A stretch of DNA of 64,000 nt from Campylobacteraceae bacterium (GCA_027081355.1 JALWKP010000100.1:1-64000), one strand, 5' to 3'; positions 45,204-54,273 are shown, counted from the stretch's first letter. A program made the numbers and translations. The notes: generated from the letters alone by a model not told the origin.

Positions 45204-46481
45204 ATGAGATTAAAATATGGTTTGTTAGCAGGCATAAGCGTTGCCGTTTTGATGTCCGGATGTGCCGGAGTAGGGGGATTGGGCTCAGAGAGCAGTTGGA
45301 ACGATGAACAAAGACAGGAGTTTTTAAATATTTTGCAGACAGACAGATACTCTTCTGTATGTGATTTGCAGCCGATGATTGCGCAGTATAAAAATACAAA
45401 AGACGATAAAATTTTAAGTAAGCTTTTGCTAAGTTATGCAGAAAATCTGGCAAACAGCTGTATAGATAAAGATGCTTTCAGAAGAGGCATTCAAGCAAAA
45501 GAAGCTCAGGGGATAAAAACCCATTATGAATTTTACGACGAATATGTAGATAGCAGTGAAATTGCAGCAAAATTAAAAAAAGGCGAAAAGATAAGCACAA
45601 TATTGCAGCCTTATGTTCCGCAAATGCCGCAATTTTTTAAACTAATAGATGCATATAACAGTTCAATTTCGCCGGTTAAAAAGTATAAAATTAAGCAAAA
45701 TATAGAGAGAGTAAAGCTTTTAAAACCTACCGGCTGGGATACTTATATTTTGGTTAATGTGCCTGAATATAAATTTAGGATGTTTGAAAACGGGCAAAAG
45801 GTTTTGGAATTTAATGTTATTACCGGGCGACCTACCTGGCAAACTCCGATTTTTAGCAGCACAATGAAATATATTACAGTAAATCCGACTTGGAATGTGC
45901 CTGATAATATTGCAAGAAAAGAAGAAATACCTAGAATCATAAAAGATAGAAGTTATTTAAGACGCCATAATATGGTTGTAAAAAAAGATTATGCACCGGA
46001 TTCGCCTACGGTTGATCCATCTAAAATTAATTGGAAACAATATTTAACTCCAGAATGGGAAAATAGGGATTTACCATATAAAATTATAGAAAAATCATCT
46101 TCGCATAACGCTTTGGGACTTGTTAAATTTATGTTCCCTAACCGTTTTTCGGTTTATATGCATGATACAAATATGAAAAAGCTTTTTGCATATCAGCAAA
46201 GAGCTTTTAGCCACGGATGTATAAGATTACAAAAACCTATGGAATTATTGAGTTATTTATCCAGTCATGGTTACACAAAACAGCAGCTTAATGATGTAAG
46301 GGAGTTTTTAAAAGCTAAGAAAACTAAATATGTCGGTTTGCAAAGGTATATTCCGGTGCATATTGTTTACCTGACAGCTTATGTAGATAACGGTATGGTT
46401 AATTTCTTTAACGATATATACGGCTTTGATAAAATTACGAAATTAAGAGTCCCTACTGTTATGGTAGATACTACAAAATAG
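45204..46481 (+). CDS. Lipoprotein L,D-transpeptidase (YkuD domain)
   Basis: Signal peptide with lipobox LMSGC (Cys at about 20) predicts a lipid-anchored wall enzyme. After a helical N-terminal region, a YkuD domain starts near ILVNVPEYKFRMFENGQKVLEFNVITGRPTWQTP. The catalytic site is VYMHDTN...FSHGCIRLQKPMELL (Cys in SHGC, about residue 340). It would cross-link or edit peptidoglycan stems using L,D bonds, and in this phylum such enzymes shape cells. ATG 45204 has AGGGGT upstream. Confidence 0.92.
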   Translation: MRLKYGLLAGISVAVLMSGCAGVGGLGSESSWNDEQRQEFLNILQTDRYSSVCDLQPMIAQYKNTKDDKILSKLLLSYAENLANSCIDKDAFRRGIQAKEAQGIKTHYEFYDEYVDSSEIAAKLKKGEKISTILQPYVPQMPQFFKLIDAYNSSISPVKKYKIKQNIERVKLLKPTGWDTYILVNVPEYKFRMFENGQKVLEFNVITGRPTWQTPIFSSTMKYITVNPTWNVPDNIARKEEIPRIIKDRSYLRRHNMVVKKDYAPDSPTVDPSKINWKQYLTPEWENRDLPYKIIEKSSSHNALGLVKFMFPNRFSVYMHDTNMKKLFAYQQRAFSHGCIRLQKPMELLSYLSSHGYTKQQLNDVREFLKAKKTKYVGLQRYIPVHIVYLTAYVDNGMVNFFNDIYGFDKITKLRVPTVMVDTTK

Positions 46482-46488
46482 GCATATA

Positions 46489-47229
46489 ATGGCAATTTAC
46501 GATATTGAGTATAAGGGCAAGAGATTTGAACTCTCTTATGCGGTAAAAAATCCGTCGGCTAAAGAGGCAATACTTATTCTGCACGGATGGGGAAGCAATA
46601 AAGAGATAATGCAGCAAGCTTTTGGGCGCTATTTGGGCGGATTTAAGCATATTTATCTCGATATGCCGGGGTTTGGCGCTTCGCCAAATGAAGATACGGT
46701 GCTGACAACGCACGATTATGCAGAAATTGTAAAACTTTTTTTGCAGGCGATAAATGCCGAAGTTTTGGTTGCAGCAGGGCACTCTTTTGGCGGAAAGGTT
46801 GCAACGCTTTTAAACCCTAAATGTCTTGTGCTGCTCTCAAGTGCCGGTATTTTAGTGCCAAAACCTCTAAAAATCAGGCTTAAAATTGCAATTTTTAAAG
46901 CTCTTAAACCGTTTGGAATAGCCAAATTGAGAAAGCTTTTTGTATCTGCAGATGCAAAAGAGATGAATCAGGCTATGTATGAGACTTTTAAAAATGTTGT
47001 AGATGAGCCGTTTGAAAAGAATTTTGCCAACTACAAAGGCAAAGCGCTGCTCTTTTGGGGCAAAGAAGACACCGCCACGCCGCTTTGGACGGGTGAAAAG
47101 ATAGAAAAACTGATAGATAACAGCAAACTATATCCGATAAACGGCGACCACTACTTCTTTTTGCAAAACGCTCCGTTTATTTCGCAAGAGATAGAAAAAA
47201 ACTGCAAGGATGCTGATGATTTGGGTTAA
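46489..47229 (+). CDS. Alpha/beta hydrolase
   Basis: A 246-aa alpha/beta-hydrolase fold with the oxyanion block LILHGWGSNKEI (about residue 28), the nucleophile elbow AAGHSFGGKVATLL (Ser at about 93), an Asp in LLFWGKEDTATPL and a C-terminal His in NGDHYFFLQNAP. Its substrate is unknown. The gene sits directly upstream of murF and overlaps it by 14 bp, as in Helicobacter and Campylobacter, so a wall or lipid-related ester hydrolase is plausible. Confidence 0.88.
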   Translation: MAIYDIEYKGKRFELSYAVKNPSAKEAILILHGWGSNKEIMQQAFGRYLGGFKHIYLDMPGFGASPNEDTVLTTHDYAEIVKLFLQAINAEVLVAAGHSFGGKVATLLNPKCLVLLSSAGILVPKPLKIRLKIAIFKALKPFGIAKLRKLFVSADAKEMNQAMYETFKNVVDEPFEKNFANYKGKALLFWGKEDTATPLWTGEKIEKLIDNSKLYPINGDHYFFLQNAPFISQEIEKNCKDADDLG

Positions 47230-48634
47230 TGCAATTACATACTTTATATTCGTAGGATTGCTTGGGTACTACTTTATAACCACCGCACAATGGTATAGCT
47301 ATAAACTAAACAGGGTTATTTTTCACCACACAAAGCCTTTTTGGAATATCGCTTACTTTTTGGTTCCGTTTGCAGCGTATGAATCTTTGAGTTTTGCCAA
47401 GCTGAATATCTATCAGCCTGTTTTGGTTGTGCTTTATGCAATTGCTCTTTTTTTATGGTATAAAAAGCTTGATAAACCGCTGGTTTGGACAGGCAGGGTA
47501 AAAAGATTTTTTGCAATTTTGGCGATTTTGGCTATTTTTACCTTTTTTGTTACAGGGTTGCCGCTTTTAATAGTGCCGCTTCTTGGAGCTTGGATAATTT
47601 CTGTTTTGATTGAAAAGCTGCTTTTTGTGGGCTACAAAAACCAGGCAAAAGACAAACTTTTAAATAGAGACGATTTAATCGTAGTAGGGGTGACTGCAAG
47701 TTACGGCAAAACAAGTATGAAAAACTTTATTGCCCATATTCTTTCTAAAAAGTATAATGTTTACGCTACGCCGCGCTCTGTAAATACGCTTGGCGGGGTT
47801 GTAAAAGATATTAATGCCGATTTGTCTGATGATGCGCAAATTTATGTTGTGGAGATGGGTGCCAGAGAGGTTGGCGATATTTACGATATAACCTCTTTGG
47901 TTGAGCCGCACTATGCAGTTGTGGGCGTTGTGGGGCCTGCGCATATTGAGTATTTTAAAACGCTAGAGCGCATTAGAAATACAAAAATGGAGATAATCAA
48001 ATCCAAGCGCCTCAAGCACGCGTGGGTGCATATTAGCGCTAAAGTTAAATCTAACAATTCAAAAATTGAGCTTTTTGGGCATGATATTAAAGATATTAAA
48101 GCCGATTTGAACGGTGTATGTTTTAGCCTGAATGAGGATTACTACTGCGCAAATATTTTGGGCGATTTTAATGCGATAAATATTGCCGCGGCAATTAAAG
48201 TTGCCAAAGAGCTGGGCGTAGAAGAGGAGAAAATCAAAGAGGCTCTGCAAGAGTTAAAGTCGGTTGAGCACAGATTGCAAAAAATCGAAGCGGGCGGAAA
48301 ACTGATAATTGATGACAGCTTTAACGGAAATATCGACGGAATGCTCTCTTCTTTTGAATTGGCTTCAACTTATGGGGGCAGAAAAGTTGTAATTACACCG
48401 GGGCTTGTAGAGGTTGATGACGAACTTAATATTAAAGTTGCAAAAAAGGCAAACGAAGTGTTCGATTTGGTTGTGGTTACAGGCGAGCTGAATTATGAAA
48501 TATTTAAAAATTATGTAAATAACGATAAATTAATGCATTTAAAAGATAAAAGCCAATTCGAGAGCTTTTTAGCCCAAAACACAAAAGCCGGCGATTTAAT
48601 ATTGTTTGCAAATGATGCGCCGAGTTTTGTTTAA
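47216..48634 (+). CDS. murF: MurF-type ligase with membrane N-terminus
   Basis: It should add D-Ala-D-Ala to UDP-MurNAc-tripeptide. The ATP site VGVTASYGKTSMKNFIAHIL, the VEMGAREVGDI block, the hinge HIEYFKTLERIRNTKMEI and C-domain VEHRLQKIEAGGKLIIDDSFNGN are all intact. But residues 1-150 hold four hydrophobic segments (YFIFVGLLGYYFI, YFLVPFAAYESL, VLVVLYAIALFLWY, FFAILAILAIFTFFV) in place of the usual substrate-binding domain. AAGGA 5 nt ahead favours ATG 47216. A Mur N-terminal-like protein is encoded separately at 30018. Confidence 0.9.
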   Translation: MIWVNAITYFIFVGLLGYYFITTAQWYSYKLNRVIFHHTKPFWNIAYFLVPFAAYESLSFAKLNIYQPVLVVLYAIALFLWYKKLDKPLVWTGRVKRFFAILAILAIFTFFVTGLPLLIVPLLGAWIISVLIEKLLFVGYKNQAKDKLLNRDDLIVVGVTASYGKTSMKNFIAHILSKKYNVYATPRSVNTLGGVVKDINADLSDDAQIYVVEMGAREVGDIYDITSLVEPHYAVVGVVGPAHIEYFKTLERIRNTKMEIIKSKRLKHAWVHISAKVKSNNSKIELFGHDIKDIKADLNGVCFSLNEDYYCANILGDFNAINIAAAIKVAKELGVEEEKIKEALQELKSVEHRLQKIEAGGKLIIDDSFNGNIDGMLSSFELASTYGGRKVVITPGLVEVDDELNIKVAKKANEVFDLVVVTGELNYEIFKNYVNNDKLMHLKDKSQFESFLAQNTKAGDLILFANDAPSFV

Positions 48635-48649
48635 AGCGGAGCTTTAAAC
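48629..48649. terminator. Hairpin over the murF stop codon
   Basis: GTTTAAAGC-GGA-GCTTTAAAC is a perfect 9-bp stem whose left arm contains the murF stop TAA. It lacks a T run, so it may stabilise or end the transcript only with help. Confidence 0.55.
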
Positions 48650-48653
48650 AAAA

Positions 48654-48791
48654 GCTTAGAGCTTAGAGCTCAGAGCGGAGAGCTGATTGTGCGGCTTTGC
48701 CGCGCTCAAAAAAATTGCGGCTTTGCCGCTTAAAAAATGGCGAAGCCACCTTGTTAGCTCTAGGCTCTAAGCTCTTAGCTCTGAGCTTCCA
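48654..48791. repeat. Composite array-hairpin element before the thioredoxin gene
   Basis: A left array (GCTTAGA x2, GCTCAGA, GCGGAGA, GCTGATT; 48654-48688) and a right inverted array (GCTCTAG, GCTCTAA, GCTCTTA, GCTCTGA, GCTTCCA; 48757-48791) bracket two copies of GCGGCTTTGCCGC and TGGCGAAGCCACC. This is the reverse orientation of the elements at 8415 and 52738. Confidence 0.85.
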
Positions 48792-48804
48792 AAAAAGGAG
48801 TTGT

Positions 48805-49122
48805 ATGAATTTAGAAGAGATAAAGAACAAAATAGCTTCAAGCGATGGAGTAATGCTCTATTTCTGGGGTGATAACTGCGCGGTTTGCGATGCGCTTAAG
48901 CCTAAAATAAAAGAGGCATTTGAAGAGAACTTTCCAAAAATTGAGCAAATTTATATAGATGCAAAAAACAATCAAGATATTGCAGCAAATTTTAGTGTAT
49001 TTTCTATTCCGACCACAATTGTATTTTTAGACGGCAAAGAGTTTGCCAGAGAGGGCAGGGCAATGAGTGTTTCTGGGCTTGTAGAAAAAATAAAAAGACC
49101 TTATGAGATTATGTTTAGTTAA
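48805..49122 (+). CDS. Thioredoxin-fold protein
   Basis: A 105-aa cytoplasmic thioredoxin-like protein with active site WGDNCAVCDALKP (CAVC, about residue 26), cis-Pro FSIPTTIVFLDG (about 71) and the EGRAMSVSGLVEKI end. The CAVC pair and lack of the WCGPC consensus set it apart from the main thioredoxin; it is probably a dedicated reductase. AAGGAG is 5 nt ahead of ATG 48805. It lies right after the composite repeat. Confidence 0.87.
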   Translation: MNLEEIKNKIASSDGVMLYFWGDNCAVCDALKPKIKEAFEENFPKIEQIYIDAKNNQDIAANFSVFSIPTTIVFLDGKEFAREGRAMSVSGLVEKIKRPYEIMFS

Positions 49123-49141
49123 TTTAAGAGAGTTTAAGCAA

Positions 49142-49183
49142 TTTTAAATTATCGGCTGTTATTAGTGTGGTAATAATTTAAAA
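49142..49183. terminator. Hairpin between convergent genes
   Basis: TTTTAAATTAT (49142-49152) and ATAATTTAAAA (49173-49183) form a perfect 11-bp, AT-only stem with a 20-nt loop at the meeting point of the thioredoxin gene and the 49178 gene. The right arm overlaps the end of the latter. Confidence 0.5.
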
Positions 49184-49375
49184 CTCAAACCCTCCGCCGC
49201 TGCCTTTGTTCATGCTTTCGTAAACGGCTTTCACATAGGCTGCTCGAAGTTCGCATCCTATGGTTTGGGGGCATTTAAAGCAGCTGCTTACGCTGTTTTT
49301 TGCTTGGCACTCTTTTAACTCTTTTAGTTTTTCATCGAGTGCTAAGTCCCATTTGTCTTTTGGTTTATTTTCCAC
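49178..49375 (-). CDS. Small Cys-rich protein next to fbp
   Basis: A 65-aa protein with four Cys in [19 protein letters not shown], which could bind a metal. Its position after fbp, overlapping it by 11 bp, matches the small gene after fbp in Campylobacter jejuni (Cj0839c). No function is known. The Gly-rich C-terminus (KGSGGGFEF) is of low complexity. Confidence 0.75.
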   Translation of the reverse strand: MENKPKDKWDLALDEKLKELKECQAKNSVSSCFKCPQTIGCELRAAYVKAVYESMNKGSGGGFEF

Positions 49376-50213
49376 TGTAAGCCTCTTTTACTTTTTTGAT
49401 TTCGTAATTTGAGCCAAAAAAGCATGGAGTTGTGTCGTGCGGGTGGGTTGGGGTGAATTGTAAAAGCGATACGCCTTTATCGTCTATTGCATTTCCACCG
49501 GCTTCTGTGAAGGCTAGGGCAAACGGGATTACTTCGAATAGGGCGCGGAGTTTGCCTTTTGGTTTGTCTGTAGTGCCCGGGTAGCTAAAAAGCCCGCCGC
49601 CTTTTAGCAGTATTTGGTGCAAGTCGGGCACCATTCCGCCGCTGTATCTTAAGCGGTAGCCTTCTTGAAAGAGTGATTCTATTAACTTTTTGTGGTGCGG
49701 ATACCAGTTTTTTTGTGTTGCACCCGGGGCGTTTAGTTTGCCTTTTGGCTCCATTGTTATTTCTTTTTGTTTAACAAACTCCGAGCCAATTAATCGGTAG
49801 TGAACAGGTTTGCTGCCTCTTACAGTTTTTACCATTTCTACGCGAGGACCGTAAATTACATAAACCGATGCAACTAAATTCTGTCCGCTTAAACCGCCTT
49901 GATAAATACCGAAAATCGAGCCTACCGAGAGGTTGTAATCTACAATACTGGAGCCGTCCAGCGGGTCGTAGCATACGGTGTATTTGCCGTTTGCGTTTAA
50001 CTCTAACTCGCCTTCTTTCTCTTCGCTGATAATCGATTTTATTGTATCTACGCTTTTAAATTCATTTTCTATAATTATATCGCTTTGAATATCCAGTTTT
50101 AACTGAATATCGCCTGTGGAGTTGCTGCTTTGGCTGTATCCGCCCTCTGCATTTTTGATTAAATTGTCTATTTTTACTGCTATCTCTTCGATTTTGCTAA
50201 ATATTGTTTCCAT
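49365..50213 (-). CDS. fbp: Fructose-1,6-bisphosphatase, class I
   Basis: FBPase dephosphorylates fructose-1,6-bisphosphate in gluconeogenesis. Metal-binding Glu and Asp are visible in IISEEKEGE (about residue 66) and [24 protein letters not shown] (about 85-108), followed by the active-site [20 protein letters not shown] and [20 protein letters not shown] near 200-245. The length of 282 aa is short for the family (about 330) but in line with this phylum. It overlaps the next small gene and starts 2 bp after mobB. Confidence 0.94.
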   Translation of the reverse strand: METIFSKIEEIAVKIDNLIKNAEGGYSQSSNSTGDIQLKLDIQSDIIIENEFKSVDTIKSIISEEKEGELELNANGKYTVCYDPLDGSSIVDYNLSVGSIFGIYQGGLSGQNLVASVYVIYGPRVEMVKTVRGSKPVHYRLIGSEFVKQKEITMEPKGKLNAPGATQKNWYPHHKKLIESLFQEGYRLRYSGGMVPDLHQILLKGGGLFSYPGTTDKPKGKLRALFEVIPFALAFTEAGGNAIDDKGVSLLQFTPTHPHDTTPCFFGSNYEIKKVKEAYSGK

Positions 50214-50214
50214 T

Positions 50215-50712
50215 TTATCCCCTTAAAGTTGTTGCATTTTTCCATATGTATCCGATAATTTCGTCGGTATCGTTTAAATTTAAAACCGCGGCATTTAAAC
50301 CCTCTAGCTGCTCTTTTGGAACAGTATTATCAACTGCTACCGCTTGCAGATAGGGCAGGTAATCGGGGTCTATTTTGCCTCTGAAAATCCCTATGCGCGG
50401 CAAATCCCAAGTTTTTAATCCCTCTACGATTAATAAATCGAATTCGCCGAAATTGCTTGCCAGCTCTTGCAGGGTTGAGCTTTTGTGTTTAAATATCGTT
50501 GTTTTAACATCCGAAATTACCGCTACATCTGCCCCGCTTTTAAAGAATCTGTCGCTGTCTTTGCCCTCTTGGTCGAAGAGCGCTTTGTTTTTGGGGTCGT
50601 GTTTAATAATTGCAATTTTATATTTTGCAGAGAGTTTTTTTGAAATTTTTTCGATTATTGTGGTTTTACCGCTGCCCGAAGGACCGGTAAATGCAATTGC
50701 TAGCTGTTTCAT
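50215..50712 (-). CDS. mobB: Molybdopterin-guanine dinucleotide adapter MobB
   Basis: A 165-aa P-loop GTPase-like protein with [17 protein letters not shown] (about residue 8), the [28 protein letters not shown] stretch and [20 protein letters not shown] typical of MobB. It assists attachment of GMP to molybdopterin for Mo enzymes. It is coupled to fbp (next in the same direction). Confidence 0.92.
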   Translation of the reverse strand: MKQLAIAFTGPSGSGKTTIIEKISKKLSAKYKIAIIKHDPKNKALFDQEGKDSDRFFKSGADVAVISDVKTTIFKHKSSTLQELASNFGEFDLLIVEGLKTWDLPRIGIFRGKIDPDYLPYLQAVAVDNTVPKEQLEGLNAAVLNLNDTDEIIGYIWKNATTLRG

Positions 50713-50738
50713 TTATCTCTTCCAACTTGTTATTTGGA

Positions 50739-50744
50739 TATAAT
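50739..50744 (+). promoter_or_regulatory. -10 box for the 50777 lipoprotein gene
   Basis: TTTGGATATAATTG contains TATAAT 33 bp ahead of the ATG, in the gap divergent from mobB. Confidence 0.45.
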
Positions 50745-50776
50745 TGTATCGAAAAAATATCTAAAAGGAAATTTAT

Positions 50777-51178
50777 ATGAAAAATATTTTATGCCTAATT
50801 GCATTGGTTTTGTTAACAGGCTGCGGCAATAATGCGATTATGAAAAATATTCACGAAAATACTAAGCTTTATGAAAATCTGGGTAATACAAAAAGAGTTT
50901 TGACAAAAGATGCAATTATTTATATACAATACACTAATAATAAAAAGATGAAAATTTTTACAATAGATATTAATAGTAAAGAAAGAGATAAAGAAATTGA
51001 GATAACAAATTGCAAAATAAATGGAAAAACGGCAACTGTTGAGTTAAGCAATGCTAAAACCGTAAGCAATATTGACTGGACGGAAAGTTATACTGTAAGT
51101 TTGACTAAAGACAAAAATATAAAAAGCGTAATTGCATGCTCTTTAAATAATGGTGAAAAATTTAAAGAGTCATTTTAA
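50777..51178 (+). CDS. Putative lipoprotein
   Basis: MKNILCLIALVLLTGC gives a signal peptide with lipobox LTGC (Cys 16). The 117-residue mature part is Lys- and Asn-rich with a pattern of alternating strands (IYIQYTNNKKMKIFTIDI, KINGKTATVELSNAKTV) and two further Cys. It sits where Campylobacter has a hypothetical lipoprotein (Cj0842) between mobB and the transglycosylase, and overlaps the end of the convergent transglycosylase gene by 4 bp. Function unknown. Confidence 0.78.
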   Translation: MKNILCLIALVLLTGCGNNAIMKNIHENTKLYENLGNTKRVLTKDAIIYIQYTNNKKMKIFTIDINSKERDKEIEITNCKINGKTATVELSNAKTVSNIDWTESYTVSLTKDKNIKSVIACSLNNGEKFKESF

Positions 51179-52707
51179 TTGACTCTTTTGTTTCTTTTTC
51201 TAAATTGGTCAGTTAATTCAGGATGAGGAAGTTCGTTTAATAAATCGGTAATTTTAACAGGCGAACCAAGCAGTTTTTTGTAAATTACATAATTTGCCAA
51301 AACTTTTTTACCGTAGTGGTTTGCCTGTTTGTTATCTACCATTTCTAAACTTATATACGGTTCATAAGCCCCTAACTTAAAAATGTTTTTTCTGATTAAT
51401 TTTCTTGTATAACCGATACCTGCATTATATGCATAAGCTACAAAAAGAGGATGATAAAGGTATTTATTTAGATAATTTAGATGTGTATTAGCAAATTTTA
51501 AAGATATTTCGGGGTTAAACATATCTTCTAATTTTACATTTTTACCTCTGACTTTTGCAATATGCTTAACCAAAAACGGCATAAATTGCATCATTCCCAC
51601 TGCAAAAGAGCTAGAGACAGAAGCTGGGATAAAGTGGCTTTCTTGGCGTGCGAGCGCTAAAAGCATTGCCTGTCTGTCTATTGAATATTTTTTTAAAACA
51701 TTTTTGTATAGTATAGGAAAATACTGTTTTGTATTTCTGCTGGCTTTATTTAAAATGTAGTAACAATATGCTGCCGTAATAGTCGAACAGTATGGCTGAG
51801 CCAGCTTAATAAGGTTTGTGTTTTTAGAAAAGATTTTTTTCTTTAACTTTGCCCAGGCTATCGGGTCGCTTATATTTATGGCTTTATTTTGGCTGTCTTT
51901 TATATATATGGTCGGCGGGTTGGGATAGGGGCGTTCCAGTATGTCCAATGCAATTAATTTATACATATTAAAATCGTAGCTTTTTGCAACTTTTTCTATA
52001 TATTTGCGCTGTTTTGTTGCCATATATAGCCAAAAAATAGCTCTGTCTGCATAAAATCTGCTTTTAGCTTTGCTAATTGCTAAATAAAAAAAATTTTTAG
52101 CATTTTGCGGATTTTTTCTTTTTAAATTTTTAAAACCAAGCAACATTAAATTGTTGTAGCTTATCTTATTATAAGCATCTGGTTTAAAATTCAATAAACT
52201 GCTTTGAATTTTTGGCAATTTTTCTCTAAAAGTTCTAAAAATGAATTGATTTATTTGTTTATATTTACTAATATTATAAATAATATTAGTATCAATATTA
52301 TGGTCAAGCAGGGTGCGGTTTGCTTTGCCTGCTAAAAGAAAAACTATAAGCTTGTCTTTAGCAGAAAGTTTTGTCCAAACTTCGTAAAAACTGCCTGCGG
52401 ATTTTAACTTTTTAATTAAAACATTATATCGTTTAATATCGGCATGGCTTGGTTTGTAAACTCTTTTTGGCAAATGCATACCTGTTTTGGCGCTGTAAGC
52501 TTTATCGAGTTTTCCGTTTACCCTGTAAATCATTTTCGCAGCTTGCAAAACCTCTTTTTTGTCGGTATTTGGCGAAGAGATAAAACGCCAAATATAAAAA
52601 TCTTTTTCTATAGATTTAGGCATACTCTTTAAATCGTTTAAAGAGAGTGCATTAAGAGCAGACAAAGATATTATGGTTATAGATATTATTTTTTTTACAA
52701 ATGTCAT
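51175..52707 (-). CDS. slt: Soluble lytic transglycosylase (Slt family)
   Basis: A periplasmic muramidase-like enzyme of 510 aa: signal peptide [22 protein letters not shown], a long helical superhelical region (about 25-340), and a C-terminal lysozyme-like catalytic domain. Motifs there are ALARQESHFIPASVSSSFAVGMMQFMPF (Glu in QES is catalytic), FNPEISLKFANTHLNYL and FVAYAYNAGIG. It cleaves the glycan strand to give 1,6-anhydro products. Same place as Slt in Campylobacter. Confidence 0.92.
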   Translation of the reverse strand: MTFVKKIISITIISLSALNALSLNDLKSMPKSIEKDFYIWRFISSPNTDKKEVLQAAKMIYRVNGKLDKAYSAKTGMHLPKRVYKPSHADIKRYNVLIKKLKSAGSFYEVWTKLSAKDKLIVFLLAGKANRTLLDHNIDTNIIYNISKYKQINQFIFRTFREKLPKIQSSLLNFKPDAYNKISYNNLMLLGFKNLKRKNPQNAKNFFYLAISKAKSRFYADRAIFWLYMATKQRKYIEKVAKSYDFNMYKLIALDILERPYPNPPTIYIKDSQNKAINISDPIAWAKLKKKIFSKNTNLIKLAQPYCSTITAAYCYYILNKASRNTKQYFPILYKNVLKKYSIDRQAMLLALARQESHFIPASVSSSFAVGMMQFMPFLVKHIAKVRGKNVKLEDMFNPEISLKFANTHLNYLNKYLYHPLFVAYAYNAGIGYTRKLIRKNIFKLGAYEPYISLEMVDNKQANHYGKKVLANYVIYKKLLGSPVKITDLLNELPHPELTDQFRKRNKRVN

Positions 52708-52737
52708 AGTCCCAATTCCAATTTTCCCAAAATTTTA

Positions 52738-52844
52738 AAAAAGCTAAGAGCTTAGAGCCAATAGGGTGGCTTTACCTTTTTTTTAAGCGGCTTAGCCGCA
52801 AATATTAAACGAGGCGAAAGCTACACCTCTGGCTCTAAGCTTTA
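52738..52844. repeat. Composite array-hairpin element
   Basis: A left array (AAGCT, AAGAGCT, TAGAGCC) and a right inverted array (GCTCTAA, GCTTTAA; 52831-52844) flank GGTGGCTTTACC, a T run, AAGCGGCTTAGCCGC and AAATATTAAA. It matches the element at 8415-8547 in order and orientation. Confidence 0.8.
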
Positions 52845-52882
52845 AACTGCGCCAGAAATAACAGCAACAAAATTAAAACACT

Positions 52883-53155
52883 CTAAATATACAACCCATA
52901 TAAAACTGATTTTAAAATGTTTAAAACAAAAATGATAACAATCGGCGATAAATCTATTCCGCTTATAACCACAAAAGGCATATATCGGCTCACTAATGCG
53001 TATGCCGGCTCGGTTAGTTTGCGGATTGCCTGCACAATTTGGTTATACGGGTCTGGATTTACAAAGCTTAAAAGCGCTGAAATTATTATTATCCAGATAT
53101 AAATATCTATTAATGTTGCCAAAAGTCCTAAAGTCGAATTTACTATTAAATGCAT
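52883..53155 (-). CDS. yggT: YggT family membrane protein
   Basis: A 90-aa protein with two transmembrane segments (LATLIDIYIWIIIISALLSFVNP and SPIVIIFVLNILKSVLYGLY) linked by a basic loop with PDPYNQIVQAIRKLTEPAYA, the YggT signature. The family is linked to osmotic shock survival and, in plastids, to cytochrome b6f maturation. It overlaps the upstream gltX-like gene by 10 bp. Confidence 0.92.
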   Translation of the reverse strand: MHLIVNSTLGLLATLIDIYIWIIIISALLSFVNPDPYNQIVQAIRKLTEPAYALVSRYMPFVVISGIDLSPIVIIFVLNILKSVLYGLYI

Positions 53156-54273
53156 TTTGCTACCTCCAAAAGATATGGATTTATGTATTTATAAATCTCT
53201 GGCAGTTTATTTTCGTTTTCTCTGCCGGTAATTATTCTAGCTAAAATTTTTTGTAATTCATTGCCACTTAAGTTGCTTTTATCTTCAGCATATTTAACAA
53301 ATTCGTCAAACTCGCTTATCATAGGTGCGTTTTTTATAATTTCTGCTAAAAGCTTCATTTTTTTATCGCATTTTTTTGCTGTAAATATTGAAACCATAAT
53401 TTCATCTAACTCTTTTATTGTGCTTGCTTTATCCAAGAATAGCTTTAACATATCTCCTAGACTGTTGTCTGCAAAACCAAAAATTGAAGAGAGCTTTTTG
53501 CTGTCCATCTTTTTTAACAAAACTTTATTAACTTTTTTTAAATCTTCGATATTAAACTCTGTATTTTTTACTTGGGATAACTTTAAATCTTTAATGATTT
53601 GAGGTAAATAAGTAACTTTATCAAGCTGTTTCGGAATAAGCAGATAACTTATTATAGCATCGGGTAATATACCTTCTTGTAAAAGTTCTCTTATTGTATT
53701 GCTGCTTTTTAATTTTGGTATATAAAAATATTCAATATTGCTATTGTAATTTAACATTTTATGAATTTTTTCTTCCGCTTTTGCAATATTTTTTTCTTCG
53801 CTGTTAAGAATAACTTTACTTGTTGCTATGCTCATATCATCAATTGCATCAGTGAAAATCTTAGTAGGATTTCCGTCTTCTTTTATTATGGTAAAGTTAT
53901 CTATTTTGATACTGCTTTTATTTCCTTCTTTTAAAAGATTTTGGATTTCGCTATCTGTTAGGGCAGGGCAGTTGCATACTGTTTTATTGCAAAAACATAA
54001 ATATGCCTTTTTATCTTTTACTAAATTTGTTGCTAATTGGCGGTATATATTTAAATTTTGGCTTTTATAGATAGTGTTGCTTGTGTCTATTGCAAATTTT
54101 TTTAATATTTCTAGGTTGTCTTGCATAACGGTTTGTGCATTGTTTGCATTTATATCATCGATTAAAACCGAAAAACTGTTGCTGTCTTGTTGTGAAATTA
54201 TAAAATTAATCAGAGCTAGTTTTAAATCGTTAATATCTAACTCTTTAAGCACAGGAAGAGTAAACCTTAGCAT
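53146..54273 (-). CDS. Degenerate glutamyl-tRNA synthetase-like protein (pseudo-GluRS)
   Basis: The whole protein (375 aa) follows the GluRS layout. It has an N-terminal catalytic-like part (LRFTLPVLKELDINDLKLALINFIIS, IDDINANNAQTV, YKSQNLNIYRQLATNLVKDKKAYLCFC), a zinc-like Cys cluster CFCNKTVCNC, a middle IRELLQEGILPDAIISYLL, and a C-terminal anticodon-like helix bundle ending GRENENKLPEIYKYINPYLLEVA. But HIGH is replaced by DIND (about residue 14) and KMSKR by KSSNT, so it cannot activate Glu by the known mechanism. It is open end to end, with a good AGGA, and sits where Campylobacter has gltX. Confidence 0.82.
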   Translation of the reverse strand: MLRFTLPVLKELDINDLKLALINFIISQQDSNSFSVLIDDINANNAQTVMQDNLEILKKFAIDTSNTIYKSQNLNIYRQLATNLVKDKKAYLCFCNKTVCNCPALTDSEIQNLLKEGNKSSIKIDNFTIIKEDGNPTKIFTDAIDDMSIATSKVILNSEEKNIAKAEEKIHKMLNYNSNIEYFYIPKLKSSNTIRELLQEGILPDAIISYLLIPKQLDKVTYLPQIIKDLKLSQVKNTEFNIEDLKKVNKVLLKKMDSKKLSSIFGFADNSLGDMLKLFLDKASTIKELDEIMVSIFTAKKCDKKMKLLAEIIKNAPMISEFDEFVKYAEDKSNLSGNELQKILARIITGRENENKLPEIYKYINPYLLEVAKCI

